Below are positions 63,699 through 64,000 of a stretch of DNA of 64,000 bases, one piece after another (within the stretch, counting starts at the first letter, position 1; every line of letters starts with the position of its first letter). Where the stretch lies: positions 1 to 64,000 of the forward strand of contig NZ_JBBNAD010000003.1 in NCBI RefSeq assembly GCF_037996765.1. The letters run 5' to 3'. Source of the DNA: Bdellovibrio sp. GT3. GTDB taxonomy: Bacteria; Bdellovibrionota; Bdellovibrionia; Bdellovibrionales; Bdellovibrionaceae. The position numbers and the translations under genes were made by a program. The notes beneath the pieces were generated by a model, which did no database searches, was not told where the DNA came from, and saw nothing but the letters and a program-made list of their open reading frames with translations.

Positions 63699-64000
63699 AT
63701 GACTACACGCATGATTGTACTAGTAATGATGGTTTTGGGCGCGGCATTTTCTCGTATTATTCCGCATCCTTGGAATTTCACAGCTATCGGTGCTATGGCG
63801 CTTTTTGGTGGCGCTTATTTCAACGATAAAAAGTTGTCGATGCTGGTGCCGATGGTGGCTTTGGCACTGAGTGATTTGCTGTTGGGTGGTTTTCACTCAA
63901 CGACATTCTTTGTCTACGCGGGTTTTGCGTTGATCGTGATGATGGGCTGGTTCCTGACTGAGAAAAAATCAGTGGCGCGCATCGGTGGTCTTTCATTGGC
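63699..64000 (+). CDS. DUF6580-like membrane protein (N-terminal part)
   Basis: Begins MTTRMIVLVMMVLGAAFSRI and runs off the right edge after about 100 codons. IPHPWNFTAIGAMALFGGAYF and LALSDLLLGGFH match the DUF6580 family, a relative of ECF transporter S components. Starts 13 nt after acs. Confidence 0.8.
   Translation, partial: MTTRMIVLVMMVLGAAFSRIIPHPWNFTAIGAMALFGGAYFNDKKLSMLVPMVALALSDLLLGGFHSTTFFVYAGFALIVMMGWFLTEKKSVARIGGLSL

Noticed and set aside
1-64000. Insertion sequences or CRISPR-Cas genes
   Set aside because: No transposase, cas gene or spaced repeat array was found in either strand.

Overview
The window looks like a chromosomal segment of a Bdellovibrio-type predatory bacterium (Bdellovibrionota). 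The evidence is a TIGR02147-family regulator (a family known mainly from Bdellovibrio and Fibrobacter), very large repeat-bearing lipoproteins, many signal-peptide-bearing hydrolases, a DUF1592/DUF1552 gene pair, and moderate GC except at the left end. This assignment is inference from gene content; no marker gene such as rRNA is present.

Left end (1-2563): the right part of an AT-rich mobile element. It encodes the tail of a possible OB-fold protein, an FtsK/TraD/TcpA-like DNA-translocating ATPase, a Rep_trans/MobT-like replication initiator or relaxase, and a small protein whose Shine-Dalgarno lies inside a strong hairpin. It stops at a 3' fragment of a CAT-anticodon tRNA, as expected for an element integrated in a tRNA gene whose intact copy lies to the left.

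2.6-29.6 kb: mostly single-gene units. They include a TetR regulator, Bcr/CflA efflux pump, SemiSWEET, PurD-like ATP-grasp enzyme, hybrid histidine kinase, Rnk, GST, Zn-alcohol dehydrogenase and several envelope or secreted proteins: beta-barrels, a trypsin-like lipoprotein, a PLA2-like lipoprotein, a zincin, an M15 lipoprotein, endonuclease I, and a proline-repeat protein with a coiled-coil partner. Small genes found by reading include a 39-aa membrane protein, a 57-aa conserved protein and a 48-aa leader ORF. A candidate structured RNA with its own terminator lies at 10660-10789.

29.6-47 kb: a Tat-exported DUF1552 protein with a lipoprotein cytochrome of the DUF1592/1588 type, then two giant paralogous lipoproteins (about 1600 and 2144 aa) on either side of a TIGR02147 regulator and its translationally coupled secreted partner.

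47-54.8 kb: housekeeping genes (LLM flavin enzyme, Tag glycosylase, MazG-like pyrophosphatase, YkgJ Cys-cluster protein, a pair of paralogous membrane proteins, CatB-like acetyltransferase, SRPBCC protein, VanX-like dipeptidase, DnaK).

54.8-61.7 kb: a sulfur cluster. A Crp/Fnr regulator, two persulfide-dioxygenase-like MBL enzymes, a rhodanese, two YeeE/YedE + DUF6691 transporter pairs and a TauE/SafE exporter would import reduced sulfur, oxidise persulfide to sulfite and export it. The cassette is present in two diverged copies separated by a DEAD-box helicase gene flanked by 13-nt inverted repeats. Acetyl-CoA synthetase and a partial DUF6580 membrane protein close the window.
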